Assembly (NCBI GenBank): GCA_039815465.1
Contig: JBCBZG010000010.1
Coordinates: forward strand, 1 to 64,000
Origin: Shimia_B sp039815465
Lineage (GTDB): Bacteria; Pseudomonadota; Alphaproteobacteria; Rhodobacterales; Rhodobacteraceae
DNA: 64,000 nucleotides
Reading direction: 5' to 3'
The stretch's first letter is position 1; each line of letters starts with the position of its first letter. A program made the position numbers and the translations under genes. Positions 31,874 through 41,009 of the stretch are shown here, piece by piece. Under the pieces are notes generated by a model. The model did no database searches. It was not told where the DNA came from and was given only the letters and a program-made list of their open reading frames with translations.

Positions 31874-33144
31874 CCGGATTACTGATCCTTGCATTCTACG
31901 TCGGCCTCTTTGTCGCCGGCATGATCGTCGTCCGGCTCATCCGCCGCTCCATGACCCCGGTGGAGGATTTCACGTCGCTGAAAACCGTGACCTTCGGCGA
32001 CGAGAGCGCTGTGCGCCCGGACCGCTGGGCCTCTGTCATCTCTGTCGCCGTGATTTTCCTCATCTGGGGCGCGTTCACGGGGTCGAGCATTGTCCCAATC
32101 CACGTCCCAGGGCCGTTCACGGGCGAGACCACATTCACCTACACCGTGGAAACCGATGACGGGCAGCGCGATGACGCGACCATCACTGTCCGCGTGGTGG
32201 AGTTCGGCGGCGATACCACAGATTTCGACGTGGAGCCGGGCGATGGTCTCGCGCTCAATGACAGCCTTGCCACCACGGCGGGGCGGTCGTCGACGATCCT
32301 CTTTGACAAAAACGACGAGGTTTCCCGCCGGGATGGCGCGCGCGTCGTGGCCATCGACGGCAAGCCCATCGATCAGGATAGCGAAGTGTCCGTCGCCGAT
32401 GGGCGCGTGGTGCTGACGGACAAAGGCGCGATCAACTTCACCCCTGCCGAGGGGCTGCAGATGAACCCGATCTGGCTGCCTGCGCCCGAAACGGTGGTGC
32501 AGCGCTTGATCCAGATTTCGCAAGAGGGCTACCAGAACTTCACCCTGTTGGAGCATGTGGGCTGGTCGCTGATCCGCGTCGTCGTGGGCTTTTTCCTGGG
32601 CGCCATCGTGGGGATCCCGCTCGGCTACGCCATGGGCCTGTCGAATTGGTTCCGCGGGTGGTTTGACCCCATCGTGGAGTTCATGCGCCCGGTGCCGCCG
32701 CTGGCACTGATCCCGCTCGTGATCATCTGGTTCGGCATTTGGGAGACGGGCAAGATCGTGCTGCTCTTCCTCGCCGCGCTCTGGATCATGACTATCGCTG
32801 CGCGCGCGGGTGTGTCGGGCGTCAACATCTCCAAAATCCACGCGGCCTACAGCCTAGGCGCGTCGAAATGGCAGATCATGCGCTACGTGATCGTCCCGAA
32901 CTCCCTGCCCGAGATCTTTACCGGTGCGCGGGTGGCCATGGGGGTCTGCTGGGGCACGGTTGTGGCGGCAGAGCTTGTGGCCGCGCAAAAGGGCGCGGGC
33001 ATGATGATCATCGCGGCGTCTAAGTTCCAGCTCACCGACATCGTGATCATGGGGATCATCCTGATTGGGATCATCGGCTACGGCATCGATATCCTGATGC
33101 GGATCACGGAAAACTGGCTGGTTCCTTGGAAGGGGCAGTCGTAG
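31870..33144 (+). CDS. ABC transporter permease, TauC-like, with inserted cadherin-like periplasmic domain
   Basis: This 424-residue protein is much longer than a typical TauC permease (about 260-280). Residues 3-22 and about 54-75 are extra membrane helices. Residues about 81-197 are a polar beta-rich insert, with TTFTYTVETDDGQRDDATIT followed by LNDSLATTAGRSS, AIDGKPIDQDSEVSVADGRV and GAINFTPAEG. That pattern resembles bacterial cadherin-like/Ig-like repeats. The normal permease begins near 205 (LPAPETVVQRLIQISQEG), with the EAA loop at YSLGASKWQIMRYVIVPNSLPEIFTGARVAMG. The insert probably lies in the periplasm and may contact the binding protein or calcium. The reading frame is continuous, so this is a true fusion in the sequence. 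Confidence 0.88.
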   Translation: MTGLLILAFYVGLFVAGMIVVRLIRRSMTPVEDFTSLKTVTFGDESAVRPDRWASVISVAVIFLIWGAFTGSSIVPIHVPGPFTGETTFTYTVETDDGQRDDATITVRVVEFGGDTTDFDVEPGDGLALNDSLATTAGRSSTILFDKNDEVSRRDGARVVAIDGKPIDQDSEVSVADGRVVLTDKGAINFTPAEGLQMNPIWLPAPETVVQRLIQISQEGYQNFTLLEHVGWSLIRVVVGFFLGAIVGIPLGYAMGLSNWFRGWFDPIVEFMRPVPPLALIPLVIIWFGIWETGKIVLLFLAALWIMTIAARAGVSGVNISKIHAAYSLGASKWQIMRYVIVPNSLPEIFTGARVAMGVCWGTVVAAELVAAQKGAGMMIIAASKFQLTDIVIMGIILIGIIGYGIDILMRITENWLVPWKGQS

Positions 33145-33169
33145 GGCGCGCGCCCAGCATTTAGCAACC

Positions 33170-33260
33170 GCCCGGCGGCACCGCCGGGCATCCCCCGACC
33201 GCCCCCACGGGCGGGGGATAAATCCCCCACCCTCGGCCGGGGGACGCCCTCAGTTCTTCG
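33170..33260. repeat. Palindromic intergenic repeat, copy 1
   Basis: GCCCGGCGG-CA-CCGCCGGGC (33170-33189) is followed by ATCCCCCGACCGCCCCC, its partner GGGCGGGG, a third CCCCC/GGGGG stem and the tail GCCCTCAGTTCTTCG (33246-33260). It lies between the convergent permease and protease genes. The same element recurs at 42461, 56836 and 60319. Confidence 0.8.
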
Positions 33261-33276
33261 TCGGCCAGTTCCAGCT

Positions 33277-33984
33277 TTAGGTGCCTAGCGCCTCTTCGAT
33301 CACAGCGCGAAACTCATCCGGCAGCGGCACCGCAATCGACGTCTCCAAAAGCCCGGAGCGCCGCGCAACCACCGTGCCCACAAGCCTAAGCTCCCCCCCC
33401 TGCTGCACCAACAGCGGCGCGCCGGAGTGGCCAACGACCACGGCGCAATCGGTCTCGATCAACCCGGGCTTCGTCGCAAAAGCCAGGCAGTCGAGCCGCC
33501 CGGTGAGCCGCTCGGGATCGTCGCGCGCATAGCCGATAAAGGCCAGATCGCTGGCAAACGGGTCCACCGGACCGTCCGCGAGCGGGATGATGTCGATCTC
33601 CTCCATCGGCTCACGCAGCTCGACCAAGGCCACATCGGTCGCGAATTCCCCGTCCACAGTCTCCATCCGGATCACTCGCGCGCCCCGCGTCCACTGCGAC
33701 GCATCGTCGAGTGACGCCCCCGCCGTGAACGTCACCGCCAAAGCGGGCAGGTAGGACCGCAAACAGTGATTGGCCGTCAGCACATGCAGGGGGGAGACGA
33801 GCGCGCCAGTGCACGCCGTCTTTGACCCGATGCCCACATAGCCCACCTTGCCAATCCCCGGCATCGCCGCCTGGACAAAAGGCGGCATGGGCACCGCAGA
33901 CCGATCTATATCCTCACCCGCCACATCGGTGGCCATCAAAGCCGCACAGGACAGCGCCGCGGCGCGCAGTAGGGTCGCACTCAT
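33277..33984 (-). CDS. Secreted trypsin-like serine protease
   Basis: This 235-residue protease has a signal peptide (MSATLLRAAALSCAALMATD, cleavage near VAG-ED). The chymotrypsin-fold triad is His73 (LTANHCL), Asp117 (ATDVALVEL) and Ser187 (VVGHSGAPLL). Cys pairs near the His (ACTG...NHC) and near the Ser (LDC...TDC) fit disulfides. It is small with no PDZ domain, unlike DegP. It probably acts in the periplasm or outside the cell. The ATG at 33984 was chosen because the signal peptide starts there. Confidence 0.86.
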   Translation of the reverse strand: MSATLLRAAALSCAALMATDVAGEDIDRSAVPMPPFVQAAMPGIGKVGYVGIGSKTACTGALVSPLHVLTANHCLRSYLPALAVTFTAGASLDDASQWTRGARVIRMETVDGEFATDVALVELREPMEEIDIIPLADGPVDPFASDLAFIGYARDDPERLTGRLDCLAFATKPGLIETDCAVVVGHSGAPLLVQQGGELRLVGTVVARRSGLLETSIAVPLPDEFRAVIEEALGT

Positions 33985-34030
33985 ACCAATACTTTGCCTC
34001 AAATCGCCCGCGAACACACCTGCACCGTGA

Positions 34031-35032
34031 TCACGATCCCGCGGCAAGCGCGACGGCCCCATCGTAGAGCCTCTGCGGCACCAAAAGCCCCTCTGCCTCC
34101 GCCCGCGCCAACGCCGCTAAGCGCCTCGCCCCGGGGAGCCGCGCACCAGGCATATCCGCAATGCTGGCAAGCAACGCCTCCGCCCGCTCCGCGTAATCGC
34201 CCCCGGGCTTGAGCGCGATCAGAGTCTGCCCCACCCGCGGCGGCGCGCCCTCGGCTGCAAAAAACGATGTGGCCTCCGACGAAAATGCGCTGCCCGTGAA
34301 CGCGGCCGCCAAAAGCTCCACCATGAGCGCGAGCGCGGTACCCTTTGCCTCCCCAATCGGAACCATAGTCCCGGCGAGCGCGGCCTGGGCATCCGTCGTC
34401 GCGTTGCCGGCGGCATCAAGCGCCCAGCCCTCGGGGATGGGTTGGCCCGCGCGGGCAGCGTTCATCACCTTGCCGCGCGCCACCACCGACAGCGATAGGT
34501 CGATGACCATGGGCGCATCGCCCACCCGCGGGGTGGCGAATGCGATTGGGTTTGTGCCGAAAACCGCGTCTTTTGCACCCCAAGGCGCAATGGCCTTGGG
34601 CGTGTTGGCGACCATGATGGCGATGAACCCCGCCCGCGCGATCCGGTCCACCTGAACCGACAGCGCCCCGCAATGGTGGGAGTTGCCCACCGCCATGACG
34701 GCCACACCCGCACTGTCTGCCAAAGGCAACCCGGCCTCAATCGCCGCATCCAGCGCGGGATAGGCAAAGCCACACTCCGCATCAATCAGGAGAGACGCCG
34801 CCCCCCGCGCCTCCACCCTGACCTCAGCGCCTGCGTTGACCTTACCGCTTTGCAGCTGCGCCGCGTAATCGGCCACGCGCGAAAAGCCGTGGCCCACCTG
34901 CCCCTCCGCCTCCGCGGCGACAAGCGCGCGCGCGACCGACCGGGCCACAGCGGCGCGCGCGCCCGCAGTCTCTAGCGCCTCTGATATCAGGGCGGTCGCA
35001 GCCGCCAGCGTCATATGAACCGTGTTTTCCAT
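34031..35032 (-). CDS. Ldh-family NAD(P)-dependent dehydrogenase (malate/L-lactate/ureidoglycolate type)
   Basis: This 333-residue enzyme of the Ldh_2 family (YlbC/AllD/DpkA relatives) reduces or oxidises 2-oxo/2-hydroxy acids or cyclic imines in the cytoplasm. Seen motifs are GHGFSRVADY near residue 48, GNSHHCGALSVQVDRIA (His pair) and AKDAVFGTNPIAFATPR, which bind the cofactor and substrate. The family includes malate, L-sulfolactate, ureidoglycolate and delta-1-pyrroline-2-carboxylate reductases; which one applies here is open. It is divergent from the mrp operon. Confidence 0.85.
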   Translation of the reverse strand: MENTVHMTLAAATALISEALETAGARAAVARSVARALVAAEAEGQVGHGFSRVADYAAQLQSGKVNAGAEVRVEARGAASLLIDAECGFAYPALDAAIEAGLPLADSAGVAVMAVGNSHHCGALSVQVDRIARAGFIAIMVANTPKAIAPWGAKDAVFGTNPIAFATPRVGDAPMVIDLSLSVVARGKVMNAARAGQPIPEGWALDAAGNATTDAQAALAGTMVPIGEAKGTALALMVELLAAAFTGSAFSSEATSFFAAEGAPPRVGQTLIALKPGGDYAERAEALLASIADMPGARLPGARRLAALARAEAEGLLVPQRLYDGAVALAAGS

Positions 35033-35253
35033 CCCCGTGCTCTACGCGACCGCCCCCCGCGCCGCACCCAAAATCCGCCCTGTTTGCGCTCACAGCACGC
35101 GAAAGCGGTGCCTATTTCTGAGGCGCAATCTTGAAGCGCGGGGAATTCGCAACATCTAGCCATCGCAAGACTGACACGATTGGACCCCGACCACACCATG
35201 CACGCCTTGGCCGCCGTCCACCCAAGCGCAGGCCCCGCAGGAGCTCCCACCTG

Positions 35254-37524
35254 ATGGCCGCGCCAGAGACGACTCCCACCCAAGGCCCCGGCATCGCCGG
35301 GGTTTTGCCCATTGCCCTCGCGCTCGGGCTCTTTACCTGGTTCGCCAGCTTCCTGCCCACCGTCGCCGCGGGGGAGGTTGTGCGCCTCGCCTGGGATTGG
35401 GTGCCCTCGCTTGGCATCGCGCTGAGCTTTACGATTGACGGGCTCAGCCTGACGTTTTCGCTCCTGATCAGCGGGATCGGCACGCTCGTGTTCCTCTATT
35501 CTCGCACGTATCTGGGCAGTCACAAACAATTCGCCCGCTTTGTGCTGTTTCTGGCGTCCTTCATGCTCGCCATGCTGGGGCTCGTGCTCGCCGATAACCT
35601 GATCGCGCTTTTCGTGTTTTGGGAATTGACGACGATCACGTCCTACCTGCTCATCGGCTTCGGGCATGAGGGCGCCAATTCGCGCCGCTCGGCTCTTCAG
35701 GCGCTGTTTGTGACTGGCGCGGGCGCTTTGGCGCTGCTCGCAGGTTTTATCCTGCTGGGCTTCACAGCGGGCAGCTTTGAACTGTCCGAGATCGTGAAAC
35801 TGGGGCCTCAGATCACGTCAGACCCGATGTATCCCGCGATCCTCGTCCTCGTGCTCGCCGGGGCGTTTACCAAATCCGCGCAGTTCCCGTTCCATTTCTG
35901 GCTGCCCAACGCCATGGCCGCGCCGACGCCTGTGTCGGCCTTCCTGCACTCCGCCACGATGGTAAAGGCGGGCGTGTACCTCATGGCGCGCCTTCACCCC
36001 GCGCTCTCCGGTACGGATGTTTGGATGTGGACGCTGACGATTGCGGGCGTGATCACGGCGGTCTTCGCCAGCGTCGTGTCGATCCGCCAGACGGACATCA
36101 AACAGACGCTCGCATACACCACGCTCATGGCGCTCGGCACGCTCACGGCGCTGCTTGGCCAGTCGTCGGAATACGCGATGACGGCCTTTGCGACGTTCCT
36201 CGTGACCCACTCGCTTTACAAGGCGTCGCTTTTTTTGATGATCGGCTGCGTGGACTATTCCACAGGCACGCGCGACGCCAATGCGCTGGGCGGCCTCGCG
36301 CGGGCCATGCCCGTCACCGCCGCCGCAGCCGGGCTCGCGGCGCTCTCCATGGCCGGGCTGCCGCCCTTCATCGGCTTTATCTCCAAGGAGCTGCAATACG
36401 CCGGCGCGTTGGAGGTTCAGACGAGCGTGATCTTTGTTGCCGCAGGGGCCCTGGCCGCCAACGCGCTGATGTTCGCCGTGGCGGGCATCGCCGCCTACAA
36501 ACCCTTCTGGCGCCCCGCGCAGATGGAGTTCGCGCGCACGCCCAAAGAGGCCCCCGCGACCATGGTCGCTGGTCCCATCCTACTTGCAACGCTGGGGCTG
36601 ATCTTTGGCCTCATGCCCGGCATCGCCGCCACCTACCTCGTCGCCCCCACCGTCGCGACCTTCCTCGGCACGACCGAGGCCGCCAAGGAGCTCAAGCTTT
36701 GGGCGGGCGTCAACATCCCGCTGTTCCTATCGCTTGCGACGTTCGCGCTTGGCTTCGTGCTCTACGCGCTCCACGGGCGGATGCGCGCGGCGCTTGCAGC
36801 GATGGAGCCTGCGCTGCCAAATTTCGACAGCATGTGGGACAAGTTCCTGGTGGGGCTCAAAGCCTTTGCCGCCTGGCAGACCCGCATCATTCAAACGGGC
36901 TACCTGCGCCAGTATCTGGTGTGGACCTTCCTCACGATCCTTTTGACCCTGGCAGGCACGATGGTCCTGCGCGGCGTGATGCCCGCGATGCCAGACCTCA
37001 CGCAGGTCACCTGGATGTCTCTCGCGCTCGCGCTCTTGACCGCTGCAGGTGCGATCATGGCCGCTGTCACGGGCTCCCGCATCATGGCCATGGCCGCGCT
37101 CGGTGTGGTGGGGATCGGGGTCGCGATGCTCTTTATCGTCTTCGCCGCACCTGACGTGGCCATCACCCAGCTTCTTGTAGAAACGCTCGTCGTTGTGCTT
37201 GTGGCCGTCGCGCTCCTGCGCCTGCCATCGCTCGACCGCCCGGGCGAAAGCGACTGGCGCCCCCGCGACGCATTGCTCGGCGCAGCCATCGGGACGGTGA
37301 TCACGCTCATCATGCTCTCCGTGCTCCAGCAACCGCTCGACCTGACCCTCACCGACTATTTCGAGGCGACAAGCTGGCCGGAAGCCTTTGGCCGCAACAT
37401 CGTCAACGTCATCCTCGTGGACTTCCGCGCGCTCGACACATTTGGCGAGATCGCCGTGGTCGTGATCGCCGCGCTGTCGTCCTACGCCCTGCTCCGCACC
37501 ACCGATAAGGGAGGCGCGAAATGA
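35254..37524 (+). CDS. mrpA: Mrp/Mnh Na+/H+ antiporter subunit A (with C-terminal MrpB-like part)
   Basis: This 756-residue membrane subunit resembles NuoL of complex I. The proton-antiporter core spans residues about 60-480, with the conserved Glu in FVFWELTTITSYLLIGFG and NAMAAPTPVSAFLHSATMVKAG. The last 150 residues (ALGVVGIGVAMLFIVFAAPDVAITQLLVETLVV) form the MrpB-related C-terminal domain. The ATG at 35254 has AGGAG 10 bases upstream; the frame is open to 35131 without membrane character. It is the first gene of the mrpABCDEFG operon, which exports Na+ in exchange for H+. Confidence 0.93.
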   Translation: MAAPETTPTQGPGIAGVLPIALALGLFTWFASFLPTVAAGEVVRLAWDWVPSLGIALSFTIDGLSLTFSLLISGIGTLVFLYSRTYLGSHKQFARFVLFLASFMLAMLGLVLADNLIALFVFWELTTITSYLLIGFGHEGANSRRSALQALFVTGAGALALLAGFILLGFTAGSFELSEIVKLGPQITSDPMYPAILVLVLAGAFTKSAQFPFHFWLPNAMAAPTPVSAFLHSATMVKAGVYLMARLHPALSGTDVWMWTLTIAGVITAVFASVVSIRQTDIKQTLAYTTLMALGTLTALLGQSSEYAMTAFATFLVTHSLYKASLFLMIGCVDYSTGTRDANALGGLARAMPVTAAAAGLAALSMAGLPPFIGFISKELQYAGALEVQTSVIFVAAGALAANALMFAVAGIAAYKPFWRPAQMEFARTPKEAPATMVAGPILLATLGLIFGLMPGIAATYLVAPTVATFLGTTEAAKELKLWAGVNIPLFLSLATFALGFVLYALHGRMRAALAAMEPALPNFDSMWDKFLVGLKAFAAWQTRIIQTGYLRQYLVWTFLTILLTLAGTMVLRGVMPAMPDLTQVTWMSLALALLTAAGAIMAAVTGSRIMAMAALGVVGIGVAMLFIVFAAPDVAITQLLVETLVVVLVAVALLRLPSLDRPGESDWRPRDALLGAAIGTVITLIMLSVLQQPLDLTLTDYFEATSWPEAFGRNIVNVILVDFRALDTFGEIAVVVIAALSSYALLRTTDKGGAK

Positions 37525-37946
37525 GCTCGATCATCCTGCGCGCGGGCACGCGATACCTCGCCGCGCTCCTTCTGCTTTTCTCGATCTACATGCTGCTGCG
37601 CGGCCATAACGAGCCCGGCGGCGGCTTTATCGGCGGGCTTATCGGCTCCACCGGCTTCGTGCTCTACGCCATCGCCTGCGGCACGGGCGACGCGCGGCGC
37701 GCCCTGCGCCTGATGCCCCAGAATATCGCCGTGGCGGGGCTAGGCATCGCGCTCCTTGCGGGGCTCTTTTCGGTGTTTTTCAATGACCCGCTCTTCACCG
37801 GGCAGTGGCTCTTTATCAACCCGGACCCCGCGACGGGTGACAAAGGCCTGCCGCTGTCGACGATCCTCGTCTTCGACATCGGCGTCTACCTCGTCGTCTT
37901 CGGCTCCGTGCTCACGCTCACCTTCGCCATGGAAGAGGAGATCTGA
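37521..37946 (+). CDS. mrpB: Mrp/Mnh antiporter subunit B
   Basis: This 141-residue membrane protein has about four helices. It starts MSSIILRAGTRYLAALLLLF and contains YMLLRGHNEPGGGFIGGL, the MrpB signature, and IGVYLVVFGSVLTLTFAMEEE at the end. It overlaps mrpA by 4 bases. A structural subunit of the hetero-oligomeric Na+/H+ antiporter. Confidence 0.93.
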   Translation: MSSIILRAGTRYLAALLLLFSIYMLLRGHNEPGGGFIGGLIGSTGFVLYAIACGTGDARRALRLMPQNIAVAGLGIALLAGLFSVFFNDPLFTGQWLFINPDPATGDKGLPLSTILVFDIGVYLVVFGSVLTLTFAMEEEI

Positions 37947-37949
37947 GAC

Positions 37950-38327
37950 ATGGAAGCGCTCCTTGCCATCACCATCGGCGTCCTCGTCGCCGCAGCCGTC
38001 TACCTGATGCTCGCGCGCAATGTGCTGCGCTTCATCTTCGGCCTCGTGCTGATCTCGAACGCGGCGAACCTGATCATCTTTGGCGCGGGCCGCCTGACGG
38101 AGGCCGCCCCACCGCTCATCCCCGAAGGCGCAGACGCCCCCATCGGCGATGTGGCCAACGCGCTGCCCCAGGCGCTCGTGCTCACGGCCATCGTGATTGG
38201 TTTCGGGCTCTTTGCCTTCGCGCTTGTGCTCATGTTCCGCGCCTACACCACCCTCGGCACGCTCTATTCGGAAGAGATGCGCGTCGCCGAACCCTACCCT
38301 GACGACCCCAAAGACACACACACATGA
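37950..38327 (+). CDS. mrpC: Mrp/Mnh antiporter subunit C (NuoK-like)
   Basis: This 125-residue protein has three helices and resembles NuoK: VYLMLARNVLRFIFGLVLISNAANLIIF, then PQALVLTAIVIGFGLFAFALVLMFR. It starts 3 bases after mrpB and overlaps mrpD by ATGA. Part of the conserved antiporter complex. Confidence 0.92.
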   Translation: MEALLAITIGVLVAAAVYLMLARNVLRFIFGLVLISNAANLIIFGAGRLTEAAPPLIPEGADAPIGDVANALPQALVLTAIVIGFGLFAFALVLMFRAYTTLGTLYSEEMRVAEPYPDDPKDTHT

Positions 38328-39823
38328 GCTGGCTCCTAACGATCCCCCTGGCCCTGCCGTTCCTAACGGCAGTCCTGGCCTTCCTCACCCGCACCTCGGC
38401 CACCGGCCGCTGGGTGAGTGTTGTGGGAAACATCGCGCTTCTCGGGGCCGCGATTACGCTGATGAGCACGGTCCTCGGCGAGGGCGTCGTCGCGGGGCAA
38501 ATGGGCTCCTGGCCCGCGCCCTTCGGCATCACGCTCGTGGCCGATTACCTGAGCGCCGTCATGGTCGTCATCACCGCGATCACGGCGCTCGCCGTGTCGA
38601 TCTTTGCCCTGGCAGAGATCACAGAGCGGGCGGAGTACCTCGGCTACCACGCGCTCTTTAACATCCTCATCGGCGGCGTGATCGGGGCGTTCCTGACCGG
38701 CGACCTCTTTAACCTCTATGTGTGGTTCGAGGTCATGCTGATCTCCTCCTTCGGCCTGCTAGTCCTGGGCGGACGGCCTGCGCAGATCGACGGCGGGATC
38801 AAATACGTGACGCTGAACCTCATCTCCACGATCCTCTTTCTCTCCGGCATCGGGCTCCTTTACGGGATGACGGGCACGCTGAACCTCGCGGACCTGTCGA
38901 CCAAGGTGGGGGAGATTGAGGACCAAGGCGTCGTCACGCTCGTCGCCATGCTCTTCATCATCGCATTCGGGGTGAAGGCGGCGGTCTTCCCGCTCTTCTT
39001 CTGGCTACCCGCAGCCTACCACACGCCGTTCTTCTCCGTCTCCGCGGTCTTTGCGGGGCTGCTGACAAAGGTCGGCGTTTACGCGCTTTTGCGCATGTTC
39101 ACGCTCGTCTTTGACCACGACATCGGCTTCACGCACGAGGTCCTGCTGTGGGTCGCCGCCCTCACCATGCTCACCGGTGTCCTCGGGGCCGCTGCGCAGA
39201 ATGACATGCGCAAGATCCTGTCGTTCCACATCGTCAGCCAGATCGGCTACATGATTATGGGCCTCGCGCTCTACACCCCGCTCGCGATTGCGGGGGCGGT
39301 GTTCTACCTCGTCCACCACATCGTGGTTAAGGCGAACCTGTTCCTCATCGCAGGCATCGCCGAACGCGCGGCGGGCTCGACGGAACTGAGCAAGATCGGC
39401 GGGCTCTATAAATCCGCGCCGCTCCTCGCGGTGCTCTTCCTCATCCCCGCCTTCTCCCTCGCAGGCTTCCCGCCGCTCTCAGGCTTCTGGGCGAAATACG
39501 TCCTCGTCGCCGCCGCACTAGAAGACCAAGGCTGGATCATCGCCGCCGTCGCGCTGCTCACCGGGCTTCTGACGATCTTCTCCATGACCAAAATCTGGGC
39601 CGAGGCATTCTGGAAACCCCACCCCGAGGGCATCGACCCGGAGCTCAAGCGCATCAACAACGTGGACCGTGGCAGGCTGATCCTGCCCGTGGCTTCGCTC
39701 GCCGTGCTCACCATGATCATCGGCCTTTTCCCCCAGCCCTTCATTAGCTTTGCGGAAACGTCTGCGGCTCAACTCCTTGATCCCACGGCCTATATCGATG
39801 CCGTGTTGGGAGGCACCCAGTGA
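38324..39823 (+). CDS. mrpD: Mrp/Mnh antiporter subunit D (NuoM/N-like)
   Basis: This 499-residue antiporter-type subunit has about 14 helices. The key Glu lies in LYVWFEVMLISSFGLLVLGG and a Lys in FGVKAAVFPLFFWLPAAY. HHIVVKANLFLIAGIAERA supplies further conserved charged residues. It overlaps both neighbours by ATGA. Together with MrpA it forms the ion-translocating core. Confidence 0.94.
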   Translation: MSWLLTIPLALPFLTAVLAFLTRTSATGRWVSVVGNIALLGAAITLMSTVLGEGVVAGQMGSWPAPFGITLVADYLSAVMVVITAITALAVSIFALAEITERAEYLGYHALFNILIGGVIGAFLTGDLFNLYVWFEVMLISSFGLLVLGGRPAQIDGGIKYVTLNLISTILFLSGIGLLYGMTGTLNLADLSTKVGEIEDQGVVTLVAMLFIIAFGVKAAVFPLFFWLPAAYHTPFFSVSAVFAGLLTKVGVYALLRMFTLVFDHDIGFTHEVLLWVAALTMLTGVLGAAAQNDMRKILSFHIVSQIGYMIMGLALYTPLAIAGAVFYLVHHIVVKANLFLIAGIAERAAGSTELSKIGGLYKSAPLLAVLFLIPAFSLAGFPPLSGFWAKYVLVAAALEDQGWIIAAVALLTGLLTIFSMTKIWAEAFWKPHPEGIDPELKRINNVDRGRLILPVASLAVLTMIIGLFPQPFISFAETSAAQLLDPTAYIDAVLGGTQ

Positions 39824-40326
39824 ACACATTCGTCGCCAACCTGATCCTCACCGTGCTCTGGGCCTTTTTCATGGGCTCCTTTGACACGCTGACCCTCGGC
39901 GGCGGCTTCGTGCTGAGCTACGCGCTGCTCTGGCTCCTGCAACCGCTCATGGGCGAACGGACGAGCTACTTTTTGCAGGTCTGGTACTGGTGCAAACTCA
40001 TCGTGCTCTTCCTCTACGAGCTCGTGATTTCCAGCGCCGCCGTGCTCTGGGACATCGTCACGCCCGACCACCGCGCGCAGCCCGCCATCATCGACGTCCC
40101 GCTCGACGTGCGCTCGGACGCGGGCATTTTGCTGGTGACGAACCTCGTGTCCCTGACCCCCGGCACGCTCTGCATCGACGTCTCGCCCGACCGCAGCACC
40201 CTGCGCATCCACGCCATGTTTGCCGATGACCCGGACGCGATCTGCCACGACATCAAGTCGGGCATGGAAAAATGGGTGATGGACGCGCTCGGCGAGCACC
40301 CCGATCCCGAACCGGAAGGAGCCTGA
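39820..40326 (+). CDS. mrpE: Mrp/Mnh antiporter subunit E
   Basis: This 168-residue protein has N-terminal helices (LILTVLWAFFMGSFDTLTLGGGFVLSYALLWLL) and a cytoplasmic ferredoxin-like C-terminal domain. It contains LLVTNLVSLTPGTLCIDVSPDRSTLRIHAMF, the MnhE signature. Its start overlaps the mrpD stop by 4 bases. Confidence 0.92.
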   Translation: MNTFVANLILTVLWAFFMGSFDTLTLGGGFVLSYALLWLLQPLMGERTSYFLQVWYWCKLIVLFLYELVISSAAVLWDIVTPDHRAQPAIIDVPLDVRSDAGILLVTNLVSLTPGTLCIDVSPDRSTLRIHAMFADDPDAICHDIKSGMEKWVMDALGEHPDPEPEGA

Positions 40327-40328
40327 TC

Positions 40329-40634
40329 ATGCTGGCGACGATGAGCTCTGGCATCATCCTCTTTGGATTTGGCGCGGTGTTTGTAGCCGTGGGGCTCGCG
40401 CTCTACCGGCTGGGCCGGGGGCCCACGCTGCCCGACCGGGTGGTGGCGCTCGATATGATGACCGTCTCAATCGTGTCCTTCTGCGGCATCGCGGCGGTGT
40501 GGTCCGGCGATGTCGCGTTCCTCGACGTGGCGCTGGTGCTTGCGCTCGTGGGCTTCCTCGCCACCGTCGCGCTCGCGCGCTTTGCGGAGCGGTTCAAGGA
40601 ACGCCGCGGCGATCAGGAGGACAGCTATGACTGA
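40329..40634 (+). CDS. mrpF: Mrp/Mnh antiporter subunit F
   Basis: This 101-residue protein has three helices. LYRLGRGPTLPDRVVALDMM is the MrpF signature and FLDVALVLALVGFLATVALARF forms the last helix. It begins 2 bases after mrpE and overlaps mrpG by 8 bases. The ATG at 40329 follows GGAAGGAGCC, a good ribosome-binding site. Confidence 0.91.
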   Translation: MLATMSSGIILFGFGAVFVAVGLALYRLGRGPTLPDRVVALDMMTVSIVSFCGIAAVWSGDVAFLDVALVLALVGFLATVALARFAERFKERRGDQEDSYD

Positions 40635-40965
40635 CATCCTCGTATCCATTTTCATCGGCGTAGGCGGCATCTTTGCCGTCGCTGCGGGCATCGGCATCAT
40701 CCGCCTGCCCGACGTCTATATCCGCATGCACGCCGCCACCAAGGTCGGCACGCTCAGCTCCGGCCTCGTGCTCGCCGGGGTGGGCATCCACTTTGCAGAA
40801 CCCGCCGTGGTGCTGCGCTGCGTGCTGATCTTCCTCTTCCTCCTGCTCACGGCCCCCATCGGCGCCCACATGATCGGGCGCGCGGCGCTGTCCATTGGGA
40901 TTGAGCCGTGGGGCATCGAAAAAGCGGCCCAAAAGGGCGCAACGCCGCCCCCGTCTCAGGACTAA
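40627..40965 (+). CDS. mrpG: Mrp/Mnh antiporter subunit G
   Basis: This 112-residue, three-helix protein contains GIIRLPDVYIRMHAATKVGTL, the MnhG signature, and ends in a Pro-rich polar tail. It is the last gene of the seven-subunit operon, so the complex is complete here. AGGAGG lies about 10 bases before its start, inside mrpF. Confidence 0.92.
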   Translation: MTDILVSIFIGVGGIFAVAAGIGIIRLPDVYIRMHAATKVGTLSSGLVLAGVGIHFAEPAVVLRCVLIFLFLLLTAPIGAHMIGRAALSIGIEPWGIEKAAQKGATPPPSQD

Positions 40966-41009
40966 CGCAGCGTCCGTCCGACAACGGGCTGCGAAAAATT
41001 AATCTTTTC

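Noticed and set aside
29983..33144. Taurine-specific TauABC
   Set aside because: No taurine dehydrogenase, TauD, Tpa or Xsc gene is near and the permease is atypical, so I kept the substrate open.
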